Shown: piece by piece, positions 31,257 through 39,051 of the stretch
How the letters are laid out: the number at the start of each line of letters is the position of its first letter
Position numbering within the stretch: position 1 is the stretch's first letter
Source of the DNA: Nocardiopsis potens DSM 45234
GTDB taxonomy: Bacteria; Actinomycetota; Actinomycetes; Streptosporangiales; Streptosporangiaceae
Direction: 5' to 3'
Assembly: GCF_000341105.1 (NCBI RefSeq)
Contig: NZ_ANBB01000058.1
Span: forward strand, 1-47,105
DNA: 47,105 bases
Notes under the pieces: model-generated
The model's database searches: none
Seen by the model: only the letters and a program-made list of their open reading frames with translations
Told to the model about the DNA's origin: nothing
Translations under genes and position numbers: made by a program

Positions 31257-31734
31257 TCCGCGCCGGGAACGCGGGCAGGCCACCGCGGAGACCGCCGCCG
31301 CGCTGCCCGCGCTCGCCGCCGTACTCGCCCTGTGCCTGGCCGCGATCCAAGCGGTCGCGGCCCACCTGGCCTGCGTCGACGCCGCCCGCGCCGGTGCCAG
31401 GGCGCTGGCCCGCGGCGACGACCGGTCGGCCGTGCTCGCCGCGGTCGCCGAGGCCGCCCCGCCCGGGGCGTCCGCCTCCGTCGTCCGCTCCGGCGGCTAC
31501 GCCCGGGTCGAGGTCACCGCCCGGGTGCGCCTCGGCCCGGGGCTGCCGGCCCCGGTCGAGGTCGGCGGCCGCGCCGCCACCCCGCTGGAGGGCGTCGGCG
31601 CGGCCCACCCGCAGGAGGGCGCCCCCGCGCCCGCGGAAGGCGCCCCGCCGGCACCGGAGGTACCGGACACGCCGGAGGAGCCCGGACCGGCGGAGGCGGC
31701 GGAGGAGCCCGGAACCGCGGAGGCACCGCCATGA
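31234..31734 (+). CDS. TadE-like minor pilin protein
   Basis: The 166-residue protein begins with a basic leader and ERGQATAETAAALPALAAVLAL, the TadE-like pseudopilin pattern (glutamate inside a hydrophobic helix). A soluble beta-rich segment follows (VVRSGGYARVEVTARVRLG). The last 45 residues are alanine/proline/glutamate-rich low complexity. The ATG at 31234 overlaps the DUF4244 gene by 23 bases and has only a weak ribosome site, so the start is uncertain. The end overlaps the next gene by 4 bases (ATGA). Matches Rv3655c in position. Confidence 0.8.
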   Translation: MRSRPPADPRRERGQATAETAAALPALAAVLALCLAAIQAVAAHLACVDAARAGARALARGDDRSAVLAAVAEAAPPGASASVVRSGGYARVEVTARVRLGPGLPAPVEVGGRAATPLEGVGAAHPQEGAPAPAEGAPPAPEVPDTPEEPGPAEAAEEPGTAEAPP

Positions 31735-32162
31735 CCCGGCCCCGCCGCGACACCGGATCCGGGACGGTGTGGGTGCTCACCCTGTGCATGCTGCTCTGGT
31801 TCGCCGCGGCCGTCGCGGTGACCGTCGGCGGCGTCCGCACCGACCGGCACCGCGCCGCCGCCGCGGCCGACCTCTCCGCCCTGGCCGCGGCGGCCCGCGC
31901 CGTCGAGGGCCCCGAAGCCGCCTGCGCCGCCGCGGCCCGGACCGCCGCGGAGAACGGCGCGGACCTCACCGACTGCCGTGTCTCCGGCCCCACCGCCGCC
32001 GTCGAGGTGGCCCTGCCCGCCCGCACCTGGCCCGCCCCCATCACCGCCCGCGCCCGAGCCGGCCCCGCCACCCCACTCCCGGCCGGCGGCCCGGCCCCGG
32101 CCCCCGGCACCACGGCGCCGAGCACCGCCGCCCCCGACGGCACACCGCCCCGCCCCGGAGCC
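31731..32162 (+). CDS. TadE/TadG-like protein (Rv3654c-type), 3' end unresolved
   Basis: The N-terminal 115 residues are a clear Rv3654c-type protein. They run DTGSGTVWVLTLCMLLWFAAA (TadE-like helix), then VRTDRHRAAAAADLSALAAAA and ACAAAARTAAENGADLTDC, ending near WPAPITARARAGP. The ATG overlaps the TadE-like stop. After about 32100 the frame does not stop. It runs through proline/arginine-rich sequence into the next predicted gene and beyond, to 33986. All three plus frames are open here, so a frameshift or sequencing slip near 32100-32200 could hide the true stop. The end given is approximate. Confidence 0.65.
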
Positions 32163-32450
32163 GCGAACAGAGCCCGCGAGAGCACGCCCCGGCGCCGCTC
32201 CGTCCCGTCCCGGCCCCTTCCACGCCGAAGCCGATGCCCGGGTCGGCCCGCCTCCTCCCTCCCGACCGGTCGCCGAAGACCACCGCCGCCCCGAGCCGGG
32301 GCCGGGCACCGCCCCCGGGCCGGGCCCGCTCAGGAGGCGGTGCCGCCGGTGCTCTGCGGCGGGGCGGAGTCCCCGTCGGCCCGCCGCAGGTGCGTCGGCA
32401 CGGCCCTTCGGCCATCCGAGGAAGACGAAGCGGAAGAGGAGGACGGCGGC

Positions 32451-33020
32451 ATGCCGCCCAGGACACGCCGATCCCTGACCTCGCGGGCGGTGCCGCTGCT
32501 GTGCGCGCTGTGCGGCGCCCTCGCCCCCGAACCGACGCCCACCGCGCCCCCGGTCGGGCCCGAGTGCTCCTCCCCGGCGGCCCCCACCGAGACCCCCGCC
32601 GAGGAGAGCCCGCCGGAGCCGCCGCCCGCCCGGCCGGCACCGCCCCCGGTGCCGCCGCGCAAACCCGACCTCCCCGATGAGCCCGCCGCCCGGCCCCGGA
32701 CCCCCGAACCGCGGTCCTCCTCCGGGGAGGACGGCGACCCGTCCCCGGCCCCGCCGTCGCCCTCCCCCTCCCCGTCGCCGTCCCGGTCCGCGGAGCCCTC
32801 CCCGTCCCGCACCCCCTCCGCGCCCCGGGCGGAACCGCCGACCCGCTCCGGCCCCGCCCCGCGCGTCGAATACGGGCACCTGGCGCCCCGGGCGGCCCTC
32901 GGCGACCCGCTGGCCACCGCCGCCGCATGGGCCGCCCCGCTGCTCACCGCGGCCGTCATCGTCCTCCGGCTGACCGTCGGCTGGCCCCGGTTCCCGCCCC
33001 GCTACCGGGGCCGGCGCCGG
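32451..33020 (+). CDS. secreted proline-rich protein with C-terminal membrane anchor, no stop found
   Basis: An ATG at 32451 with GAGGAGG upstream opens a signal peptide (RRSLTSRAVPLLCALCGALA). A proline/serine/glutamate-rich region of about 110 residues follows, then a membrane helix TAAAWAAPLLTAAVIVLRL and a basic tail. This is the layout of a wall-spanning membrane-anchored protein. The frame does not stop before the convergent tadC gene; it continues across it to 33986, where it is antisense and not protein-like. Credible coding therefore ends near 33020. It is in the same frame as the Rv3654c-type gene, so a fusion is formally possible. No recognised domain. Confidence 0.4.
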
Positions 33021-33773
33021 TCACGGCGGGGCGAGGCCGCCGAGCAGGCCGGCGACGAGGGGGACCACCCCGATGAGCACGAAGGCGGGCAGGAAGCACA
33101 GCCCCAGCGGGGCGACGACCAGCACCGCGGTGCGCCGGGCCCGCTCCAGCGCCCTGCCGTGCGCCTCCGACCGCGCCTCGGCGGCCTGCCGCTCCAGCAG
33201 ATCGGCCAACGGGGAGCCGTTCTCCGCCGCGCGGGCCAGCGCCCGCCCCACCGCGGCCGGCTCCGGCGCTCCCCCCGCCGCCCAGGCCTCCGCGGGGTCG
33301 GCGCCCAGCCGCTGCCGCTCGGCGATCTCGCCCAGCAGCCGCCCCAGCGGCCCGTCCAGCGCGGTGGAGAGCACGGACAGCACCTCCACCGGCGCGCCCC
33401 CGGCCCGCACCCCCGCCGCCAGCAGATCCAGCGCGAGCGGGAGATCCGCCGCGATCCGGGCGGCGCGCTCCCGCTCCCCGGCCCCCGCGGTGCGCCGCAG
33501 CCCCCACCACAGGGCCGCCCCCGCCGGCACCCCCAGCAGGACCGCCGGGCCGGCCCCGGCGACCGCCCACAGCGCGGCGGCGGGGGCGCACAGCACCGCG
33601 ACCGCCGCGACCCGTCCGGCCGCCCGGCCGCGCCGCGCCCCCGGCCGCGCCCGCACCGCCGTCCGGCCGGGCACCGCCGCGGCCAGCCGCAGCCGCCCCA
33701 CCGACGTCCCGGGGAACAGCAGCAGGCGCACGGCGGCCCCGCCGAGCAGCGCGACCGCGATCAGCAGCAGCAC
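33021..33773 (-). CDS. tadC: TadC-like type II/IV secretion F protein
   Basis: This 250-residue membrane protein of the GspF/TadC family has N-terminal helices (LLLIAVALLGGAAVRLLLF and AAVAVLCAPAAALWAVAG), then the cytoplasmic F domain (IAADLPLALDLLAAGVRAGG, ALDGPLGRLLGEIAERQRLG, ALARAAENGSPLADLLERQA) and two C-terminal helices. It forms the inner-membrane platform of the Tad pilus with TadB. The GTG at 33773 has GGGAGG four bases upstream. It is the last gene of ssd-tadA-tadB-tadC on the minus strand. Confidence 0.85.
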   Translation of the reverse strand: MLLLIAVALLGGAAVRLLLFPGTSVGRLRLAAAVPGRTAVRARPGARRGRAAGRVAAVAVLCAPAAALWAVAGAGPAVLLGVPAGAALWWGLRRTAGAGERERAARIAADLPLALDLLAAGVRAGGAPVEVLSVLSTALDGPLGRLLGEIAERQRLGADPAEAWAAGGAPEPAAVGRALARAAENGSPLADLLERQAAEARSEAHGRALERARRTAVLVVAPLGLCFLPAFVLIGVVPLVAGLLGGLAPP

Positions 33774-33870
33774 GGCGCCTCCCGCACACCACCGGCACCG
33801 CCTCCCGGGCCCTGGGGGCGTCCCGGCGGCGGAGCGCAGGCCGGCCGCCCCCGGCGCCCCGGCGGCGGGC

Positions 33871-34611
33871 TCACCGGAGGCCGCCTTCGTCCAGGGAGCG
33901 GCGCACCATGCGGTGCACCCAGTAGAGGCCGGCGGCGTCCAGGGCCGCCCCGGCGGCCAGGCAGCCCAGGCCCGCGGGGGTGGTGAACAGGAACGCCACC
34001 GGGCCGCCGCCCATCGCGCCGGCCATCCCCAGGCCCGCCGCGGGCAGCACCGCCAGCAGCAGCGCGGTGGTGCGCGGGCCGGCCAGCTGGGCGGAGAGCT
34101 CCCGGCGCCGGCCCTCCTCCAGGTCGAGGGCGGCGGCCAGGCGCTCGGCGACGCCGGCGAGGCCGGCGCCGGACCGGGCCGCCACCGCCCAGCAGACGGC
34201 CAGCCGCGCCATCCCGGCGCACCCGGGGGCGGCAGCGGCCCGGCGCAGCGCGCCACCGGGGTCGGCACCGCCCCGGCCAGCCGCGGCGACCGCGGCCATC
34301 CCCGCGGCGCCGACCGCCTCGGCCTCCCCGGCGGCCGACGCCAGCGCGGGCCCCGGCGGGCGTCCGGAGCGCAGCTCCGCGGCGAACACCCGGCACAGCG
34401 CCACCGTCGCCCGCCGCCCCCGGACCCGGGAACGGCCGGTCGCCGCGGCCGCCCGGGCCCGCGCCCGGGCGGCCGCGGACGCCAGGACGCCGGCCCGGCG
34501 CCGGGCCGGCCGCCGCACCGCGGCCCGCAACCGGAGCAGCCCCCGGGGCGGCAGGAAGGCCAGCGCGACCAGGCCGAGCAGCCCCGACGCCAGCGGCCAC
34601 CACCCGCTCAC
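33871..34611 (-). CDS. tadB: TadB-like type II/IV secretion F protein
   Basis: This 246-residue protein has an N-terminal helix (LASGLLGLVALAFLPPRGLL), a basic cytoplasmic stretch and the F domain (CRVFAAELRSGRPPGPALASA, ARSGAGLAGVAERLAAALDLE, RRELSAQLAGPRTTALLLAVL), then C-terminal helices. It is the platform partner of TadC. The GTG at 34611 overlaps the tadA stop (GTGA) and has GGAGG upstream, so it is coupled to tadA. tadC starts 97 bases downstream. The sequence is unusually alanine/arginine-rich. Confidence 0.85.
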   Translation of the reverse strand: MSGWWPLASGLLGLVALAFLPPRGLLRLRAAVRRPARRRAGVLASAAARARARAAAATGRSRVRGRRATVALCRVFAAELRSGRPPGPALASAAGEAEAVGAAGMAAVAAAGRGGADPGGALRRAAAAPGCAGMARLAVCWAVAARSGAGLAGVAERLAAALDLEEGRRRELSAQLAGPRTTALLLAVLPAAGLGMAGAMGGGPVAFLFTTPAGLGCLAAGAALDAAGLYWVHRMVRRSLDEGGLR

Positions 34612-35786
34612 CGGTCCTCCCTCCACCCGGTGCCCACCCGGGCCGCCAGGTCGGGGTGGCCCTCCCCCTCGGCCCACCCGCCGGCGGCGTCGAAGCGGAC
34701 CGCCGGCACCGCCGCGGCCAGGCCGTCGGGGCCCCGGCGCAGCACGCAGACCTCGGACGGCGCCCGCCGCCCGTCCGGACCGCGCACCATGTGCACCGCC
34801 ACCGCCCGCGTCGCGCACAGCTGGCCGTGCGCGGCCTCCCGCCCCAGCCCGGCCGCGCAGGCCAGCGCCTCGATCCGGGCGGGCAGCTCCGCGGCGGCGT
34901 TGGCATGCAGAGTCCCCGCGCCCCCTTCATGGCCCGTGTTCATGGCGGCCAGCAGCGACACCACCTCCGGGCCGCGCACCTCGCCGACCACCAGCCGGTC
35001 CGGGCGCATCCGCAGCGCTTGGCGGACCAGCTGGTCCAGGGTGACCTCGCCGGTGCCCTCGATGTTGGCCGGGCGGGCCTGCAGCCGGACGACGTGCGGG
35101 TGGTCCGGGCGGAGCTCGGAGGAGTCCTCCACCAGCACCAGGCGCTCGCCCGGGTCGGCCAGCGACAGCAGGGCGGAGAGCAGGGTCGTCTTCCCGCTCC
35201 CGGTGCCGCCGGTGAGGAGCAGGGCGGCCCGGGACCGGACCAGCGCGGCCAGCAGCCGGGACGCGGCCGGCGGCAGCGCCCCGCGCGCGCTCAGCTCCGC
35301 CAGGCCGAAGCCGTGCCGCGGCGGGATGCGCAGCGACAGGCACGCCCCCTCCGGGGCGATCGGCGGGAGCACCGCGTGGAACCGGGCACCGGACGGCAGC
35401 CGGGCGTCGCACCAGGGGGCGGAGGCGTCCAGCCGCCGCCCGGCCTGCGCGGCCAGCCGCCGGGCCAGCCCGCGCACCGCCTCCTCGCCGGAGAAGCGGA
35501 CCCCGGCCGGGCGGAGCCCGCCGGCGCCGTCGATCCACACCTCCTCCGGGCCGTTCACCAGGATGTCGGTGACCTCCGGGTCGTCCAGCAGGGGCTCCAG
35601 CGGCCCGGCGCCGGACAGCTCGGCACGGAGCGCCCGGACCACCTCCAGCACCTCGGCGTCGCCGAGCACCCCGCCCTCGGCGCGCAGCGCCGCGGCCACC
35701 CGGGCCGGACTGGGCTCCACCCCGTCGCGGGCCAACCGGGTACGGACCGCCTCCACCAGCCCGGGCCCCGGTCGCGGCGCGTTCAC
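34608..35786 (-). CDS. tadA: TadA/CpaF-type pilus assembly ATPase
   Basis: This 392-residue secretion ATPase has an N-terminal domain (SGAGPLEPLLDDPEVTDILVNG, typical of CpaF), Walker A LTGGTGSGKTTLL (191-203) and the Asp box LVLVEDSSELRPDHPHVVRL. Walker B/His-box segments are LRMRPDRLVVGEVRGPEVV and GGAGTLHANAA. It powers Tad/Flp pilus assembly from the cytoplasmic face. The GTG at 35786 has only a weak GGAAGG-type site. A 470-base gap separates it from ssd, so it may have its own promoter. Counterpart of Rv3659c. Confidence 0.92.
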   Translation of the reverse strand: MNAPRPGPGLVEAVRTRLARDGVEPSPARVAAALRAEGGVLGDAEVLEVVRALRAELSGAGPLEPLLDDPEVTDILVNGPEEVWIDGAGGLRPAGVRFSGEEAVRGLARRLAAQAGRRLDASAPWCDARLPSGARFHAVLPPIAPEGACLSLRIPPRHGFGLAELSARGALPPAASRLLAALVRSRAALLLTGGTGSGKTTLLSALLSLADPGERLVLVEDSSELRPDHPHVVRLQARPANIEGTGEVTLDQLVRQALRMRPDRLVVGEVRGPEVVSLLAAMNTGHEGGAGTLHANAAAELPARIEALACAAGLGREAAHGQLCATRAVAVHMVRGPDGRRAPSEVCVLRRGPDGLAAAVPAVRFDAAGGWAEGEGHPDLAARVGTGWREDR

Positions 35787-36255
35787 CGGCCACCGCCTTC
35801 CCGGGGACGGGCCGGACGGCCGCCCCGGCGCCGCCCCGCCCGAGGAGCGGGCGCCGCACCGGCAGGACCGGAGAGCGGACCGGCCACCGGCCGGCGCCCC
35901 GCCCGCCAAGGCGGCGCTCCGGCACGGCGCCCCCGGTACACCGATGCACGGACGCCCCACCCTCGCGGACGCGAACCGGCCCCCTTGCACCGGGCCCGCA
36001 GCCGGGCGCCGGGGCACCGCCCGATGCCCTGGGGCGCCGAGGGGCCTCCGGTCTCCGACCGCCGGCCTTCCCTGCCGGGAGGCGTACGGAGGCGCCGCTC
36101 GCGGGCCCGGGCGGCAGAGGGTCTCCCGGGTCCTGGCCGCCGGTTCTGCGGCCGGGGGACGCCATGCCGGACGGACACGTGGACGGGCCGCCCGCGCCCC
36201 TGGGCGGACGCGGGGCCACCGGCCCCCATGCACCGCAGGGGGCCGTGCACCGGGG
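35787..36255. other. non-coding gap between tadA and ssd
   Basis: The 469 bases hold no credible gene. Open frames on both strands are arginine/alanine/proline-rich by-products of GC content, and none has a good start with a ribosome site. I see no clear promoter hexamers for tadA. The length is unusual because the two genes are adjacent and closely spaced in most tad loci. Confidence 0.5.
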
Positions 36256-37341
36256 TCAGCATCGGGCCGCCTCCCCGGTGCGGGCCGCCGCCAGCAGGCG
36301 GTCGGCGGCGCGGGCCAGTACCGACGACGGCCGCGCCCCGGGCAGGTCGCCCCGGTCCAGGGCGCGGCCCAGCCGGGGGTCGTCGGGAACGTCGCCGAGG
36401 AGCGGCAGCTCCAGCGCGGACGCGACCGCCGCCCCGGGCAGCGAGGCGTCCGCACCCCGGGTGACCAGGAAAGGGGCGGCGGCCAGGGCGCGCAGCGCCG
36501 GCACCGCCCGGTAGGCGGCCATGACCGCCAGGAAGTCGGCCGGCACCACCAGCAGGGCGGCGGTGCAGCGGCGCAGCGCCTCCTCCGCGCACGGGCCCAG
36601 GGAGCGGGGCAGGTCCAGCAGGACCAGGTCGCAGCCGAGCGCCGCGGCCCCCAGCACCGCGCGCAGCGCGGCCGGCGGGACCTCCGCGGCCGGCCCGCGC
36701 GGCCAGGTGACCAGCGGGCAGCCGCGCACCGACGGCAGCACACCGCGCAGTGCGTCCCAGCTCATCCGGCCCTCGCGCGGGACGAGGGCGTCCCACCGGG
36801 TGCCGCCCAGGGAGTCCCCGCCGCAGAGCAGGTCCAGCCCGCCGCCCAGCGGGTCGGCGTCCAGCAGCGCGGTGCGCAGCCCGGCGCGCACCCCGGCCAG
36901 GGCGAGCGCGACCGAGAGCACGCTGGCCCCGGCGCCGCCGCGGCCGCCCAGCACGGCGAGGACCGCGCACGGCCCGGCGCGGTGCTGCGCGGAATCGGCC
37001 AGCAGGCCGGCCAGCCGCTCCTCGTCCTCGGGCAGCCGGAGCAGGGCCCGGGCGCCGATGCGCAGCGCGTCGGCCTCGGCGGGCGGGCCGGTGCCGTCCG
37101 GCTCCCCGCGCAGCGCGACGACCGCGTTGGGGTGCCGGTCCGGTTCCAGCTCGGCGAGGCCGGCCAGCAGGTCGCCGCCGACCACGGCCAGCGGGGCGCG
37201 GCCCCAGTCCCGCCCGGCCAGGGCGGCGGAGTCCGCGACGGAGACCTCCACGGACGCGGCGGCGGCCAGCCGGAGCAGGTCGTCCAGGAGATCGGGGTCG
37301 GCGGTGGCGAGCAGGGGGCGGGCGGGAGGTGCGTCGTTCAT
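36256..37341 (-). CDS. ssd: septum-site-determining/TadZ-CpaE-like protein Ssd
   Basis: This 361-residue protein has a receiver-like N-terminal domain (about 1-115) and a MinD/ParA-type ATPase domain. The P-loop AVLGGRGGAGASVLSVALAL is deviant (GGRGGAGAS, without the usual GKT). TALLDADPLGGGLDLLCGG and CDLVLLDLPRSLGPCAEEAL supply the switch aspartates. This matches the actinobacterial Ssd/TadZ group, which localises the Tad machine and affects septation in mycobacteria (Rv3660c). The ATG has only a weak upstream site. It is the first gene of the minus-strand tad unit. Confidence 0.9.
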   Translation of the reverse strand: MNDAPPARPLLATADPDLLDDLLRLAAAASVEVSVADSAALAGRDWGRAPLAVVGGDLLAGLAELEPDRHPNAVVALRGEPDGTGPPAEADALRIGARALLRLPEDEERLAGLLADSAQHRAGPCAVLAVLGGRGGAGASVLSVALALAGVRAGLRTALLDADPLGGGLDLLCGGDSLGGTRWDALVPREGRMSWDALRGVLPSVRGCPLVTWPRGPAAEVPPAALRAVLGAAALGCDLVLLDLPRSLGPCAEEALRRCTAALLVVPADFLAVMAAYRAVPALRALAAAPFLVTRGADASLPGAAVASALELPLLGDVPDDPRLGRALDRGDLPGARPSSVLARAADRLLAAARTGEAARC

Positions 37342-37393
37342 GGCCCGACCATCGCCCAGGGGGCCGCGGACCGGAAAGAGGCGATCGGGGCCC

Positions 37394-37418
37394 TGTGGAC
37401 GAACGGGGCTGTGGACAA
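37394..37418. promoter_or_regulatory. two DnaA-box-like 9-mers upstream of ssd
   Basis: TGTGGACGA (37394-37402) and TGTGGACAA (37410-37418) are reversed TCGTCCACA and TTGTCCACA, spaced 16 bases apart inside a short direct repeat GGGGC-(C)TGTGGAC. They lie 53-77 bases upstream of the ssd start. Confidence 0.4.
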
Positions 37419-37419
37419 G

Positions 37420-37453
37420 GACGGCCCCCGCCGGGGGGAGGGCGGGGGCCGTC
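37420..37453. terminator. strong 13-bp hairpin upstream of ssd
   Basis: Perfect arms GACGGCCCCCGCC (37420-37432) and GGCGGGGGCCGTC (37441-37453) flank an 8-base G-rich loop. It is directly next to the DnaA-box pair. It could end a minus-strand transcript entering from the 38 kb side. Confidence 0.6.
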
Positions 37454-38082
37454 CGCGGTCCGGCTCCGGGGGGGTAGAGCCGGCTCCGTTCCAGGAGAGG
37501 TCCGGGTCGGTCGGCGCACAGGGCGGCCGGTCACGGGCAGAAGAGGAGAGGGGACGCCCGCGAGCGGCGCAGGCGCTCGGTCGAGGTAACAAATCCGATA
37601 CGCAACGTTACCACGCGGGCGGCGAGCGGAGGAGGGGAACGGAGACTCCGCCCCTCTTTCCAAAGTGCCTGATCAGGCGTACAAAAGAAGACAGGAGGTG
37701 GGTGAGGACCCACTGGGCACGGCAACCGGGTACCCACGCGTCACTCAGGCCGCGGAAGGCCCGTCCAGACCAGGTCGCTCCTGGTCGGACCAGGTATGGA
37801 GCACGCTTGATAGCCCGGGGCGACGTGCTCGCGGCGGCGCTCCGTCCGCACCCGTGGCGGATGCGGGGAGCGCCGTTCGCCGTGTTCGGGATGTGACCCA
37901 ACCGAGACCTGCGCCGGTGCGGGGGCGGCAGCCCTTCCCCGCTTCCCCACCGGGCCCGCCCGTACCCGCCGATCCCGGAACAGGGGGCGGAGCGCGGCCG
38001 GCGCCCGGTCCGCATCGACCGCCGCCGCACCGGGAGGGCGACCGCCGATCGGCCGCGTGAACGGCGCACCGGGGCGGCGCGC
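37454..38082. other. long intergenic region with locally lower GC and short repeats
   Basis: No confident gene. Features seen: GGTAAC/GTTACC inverted repeat (37585-37612); GGGG-AA-CGGAGACTCCG-CCCC hairpin followed by TCTTT (about 37635-37659); perfect palindrome GCCTGATCAGGC (37667-37678); AGGAGGTG at 37693-37700, three bases before a GTG that opens a 64-codon frame to 37896; and three GACCAGG-type repeats, two as the hairpin GACCAGG-TCGCT-CCTGGTC (37768-37786). Sequence from about 37580 to 37810 has more A and T than its surroundings. An unrecognised RNA or small gene is possible. Confidence 0.4.
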
Positions 38083-38883
38083 CTAGCCGCGCTTGAGCGC
38101 CTCGCAGGTGGCCAGGGAGTCCCGGGCGCCGTCGGCGACCGCGGTGCAGCAGTGCACCACCCAGGCGGCGACCCCCTCCGGGGTGCCGGTGGTGTACCCG
38201 CGCAGCGCCTCGGCGTACTCCTCGCGCCGCTGCCGGTGGCCCAGCTCCGGCGGGACCAGCGACTTCGGGTCCAGCCCGCGGTCGATCAGGGTCAGCCGCC
38301 CGGCGGCCCGCGCCACCAGCCCGTCGCCCCAGCCGAACGGGCGCAGCGCCAGCAGCTCGCCGTGCACGACCGCCGACACCACCAGCGCGGGCACCGATGC
38401 GTGCGCGTCCAGCAGCCCGTCCAGGCCGTCCAGGCGCGCGGCCACCGCCCCGGGGGACGGGGGCTCGCCGAGGCCGAGCGGGTCCTGCGCCGGCTCCCCG
38501 GCGGCGCGCGGCCGGCCGAGCGCGTCGGCGCCGACCCCGTCCGCGGCGGCCAGCGTGTGCAGCCGGGCCAGCACCTGCCGGGGCGCCTTCCGCCAGACGT
38601 CCACCAGCTGGCCGAGCTCGCCGGAGACCCGCAGCGCGCCCTTGATCAGCGGGTCGTCCGCGGCGCCGGAGCGGACCTCCTCCAGCTCGGCCCGGGAGCC
38701 GTCCAGCACCGCCGACGCGTGCGCGCCGCGCAGCGCGGACTCAAGGGAGACGTCGGCGCTGCGCCGCCGCAGCACCCGATGGCCGAGGAGCCGGTCGACG
38801 ACGGTCCGGGTCTCCTCGACCGCCTCGCCGACACCGGGAAGTTCCGCGATCCGCTGCAGCGGATCTGCTGTCACCGCGTTCAC
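38083..38883 (-). CDS. Fic-fold protein with degenerate active site
   Basis: This 266-residue protein resembles Fic/DOC-type folds. SAVLDGSRAELEEV (about 58-70) parallels the Fic N-terminal [AS]-x-[IL]-E-G-x-x-x-x-x-E-E segment. LALRPFGWGDGLVAR (178-192) is aligned with the HPFxDGNGRxxR motif but has Arg for the catalytic His, Trp for Asp/Glu, Asp for Asn and Leu for Arg. AMP transfer by the known mechanism is thus unlikely. Such proteins are often annotated 'oxidoreductase' next to acs in actinomycetes. The GTG at 38883 is 7 bases after a TAGGGT box (leaderless). It is divergent from acs, 168 bases away. Confidence 0.7.
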   Translation of the reverse strand: MNAVTADPLQRIAELPGVGEAVEETRTVVDRLLGHRVLRRRSADVSLESALRGAHASAVLDGSRAELEEVRSGAADDPLIKGALRVSGELGQLVDVWRKAPRQVLARLHTLAAADGVGADALGRPRAAGEPAQDPLGLGEPPSPGAVAARLDGLDGLLDAHASVPALVVSAVVHGELLALRPFGWGDGLVARAAGRLTLIDRGLDPKSLVPPELGHRQRREEYAEALRGYTTGTPEGVAAWVVHCCTAVADGARDSLATCEALKRG

Positions 38884-39051
38884 GGCCCCAACCCTACGTG
38901 AAGGCTACGCGCGAGTAACCCCCGCCCGGGCGTTTTCGCACCTGCGGGCACTTGTCGCACCGGCCACCCGGTTGATGGAGTGGGCCCCGCCACGTGATTC
39001 AGTACATACGTCGGCAACGGCCTTCGAGACGCTTAAAGGAGCTGTGCACCG

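Noticed and set aside
28473-31283. 936-codon minus-strand open frame
   Set aside because: Antisense of the MrfA/Hrq1-type helicase; composition typical of a mirror frame.
33073-37896. 1600-codon plus-strand open frame across the tad/ssd genes
   Set aside because: It is antisense to tadC, tadB, tadA and ssd, all with clear motifs; the openness comes from high GC. Only its last 64 codons (37702-37896) lie in a gap and are mentioned separately.
37665-38060. Candidate plus-strand gene in the 37-38 kb gap
   Set aside because: Pro/Arg-rich, no ribosome site and no domain; treated as intergenic.
37608-38069. Candidate minus-strand gene in the same gap
   Set aside because: Basic low-quality composition, no ribosome site, overlaps the other candidate; neither is convincing.
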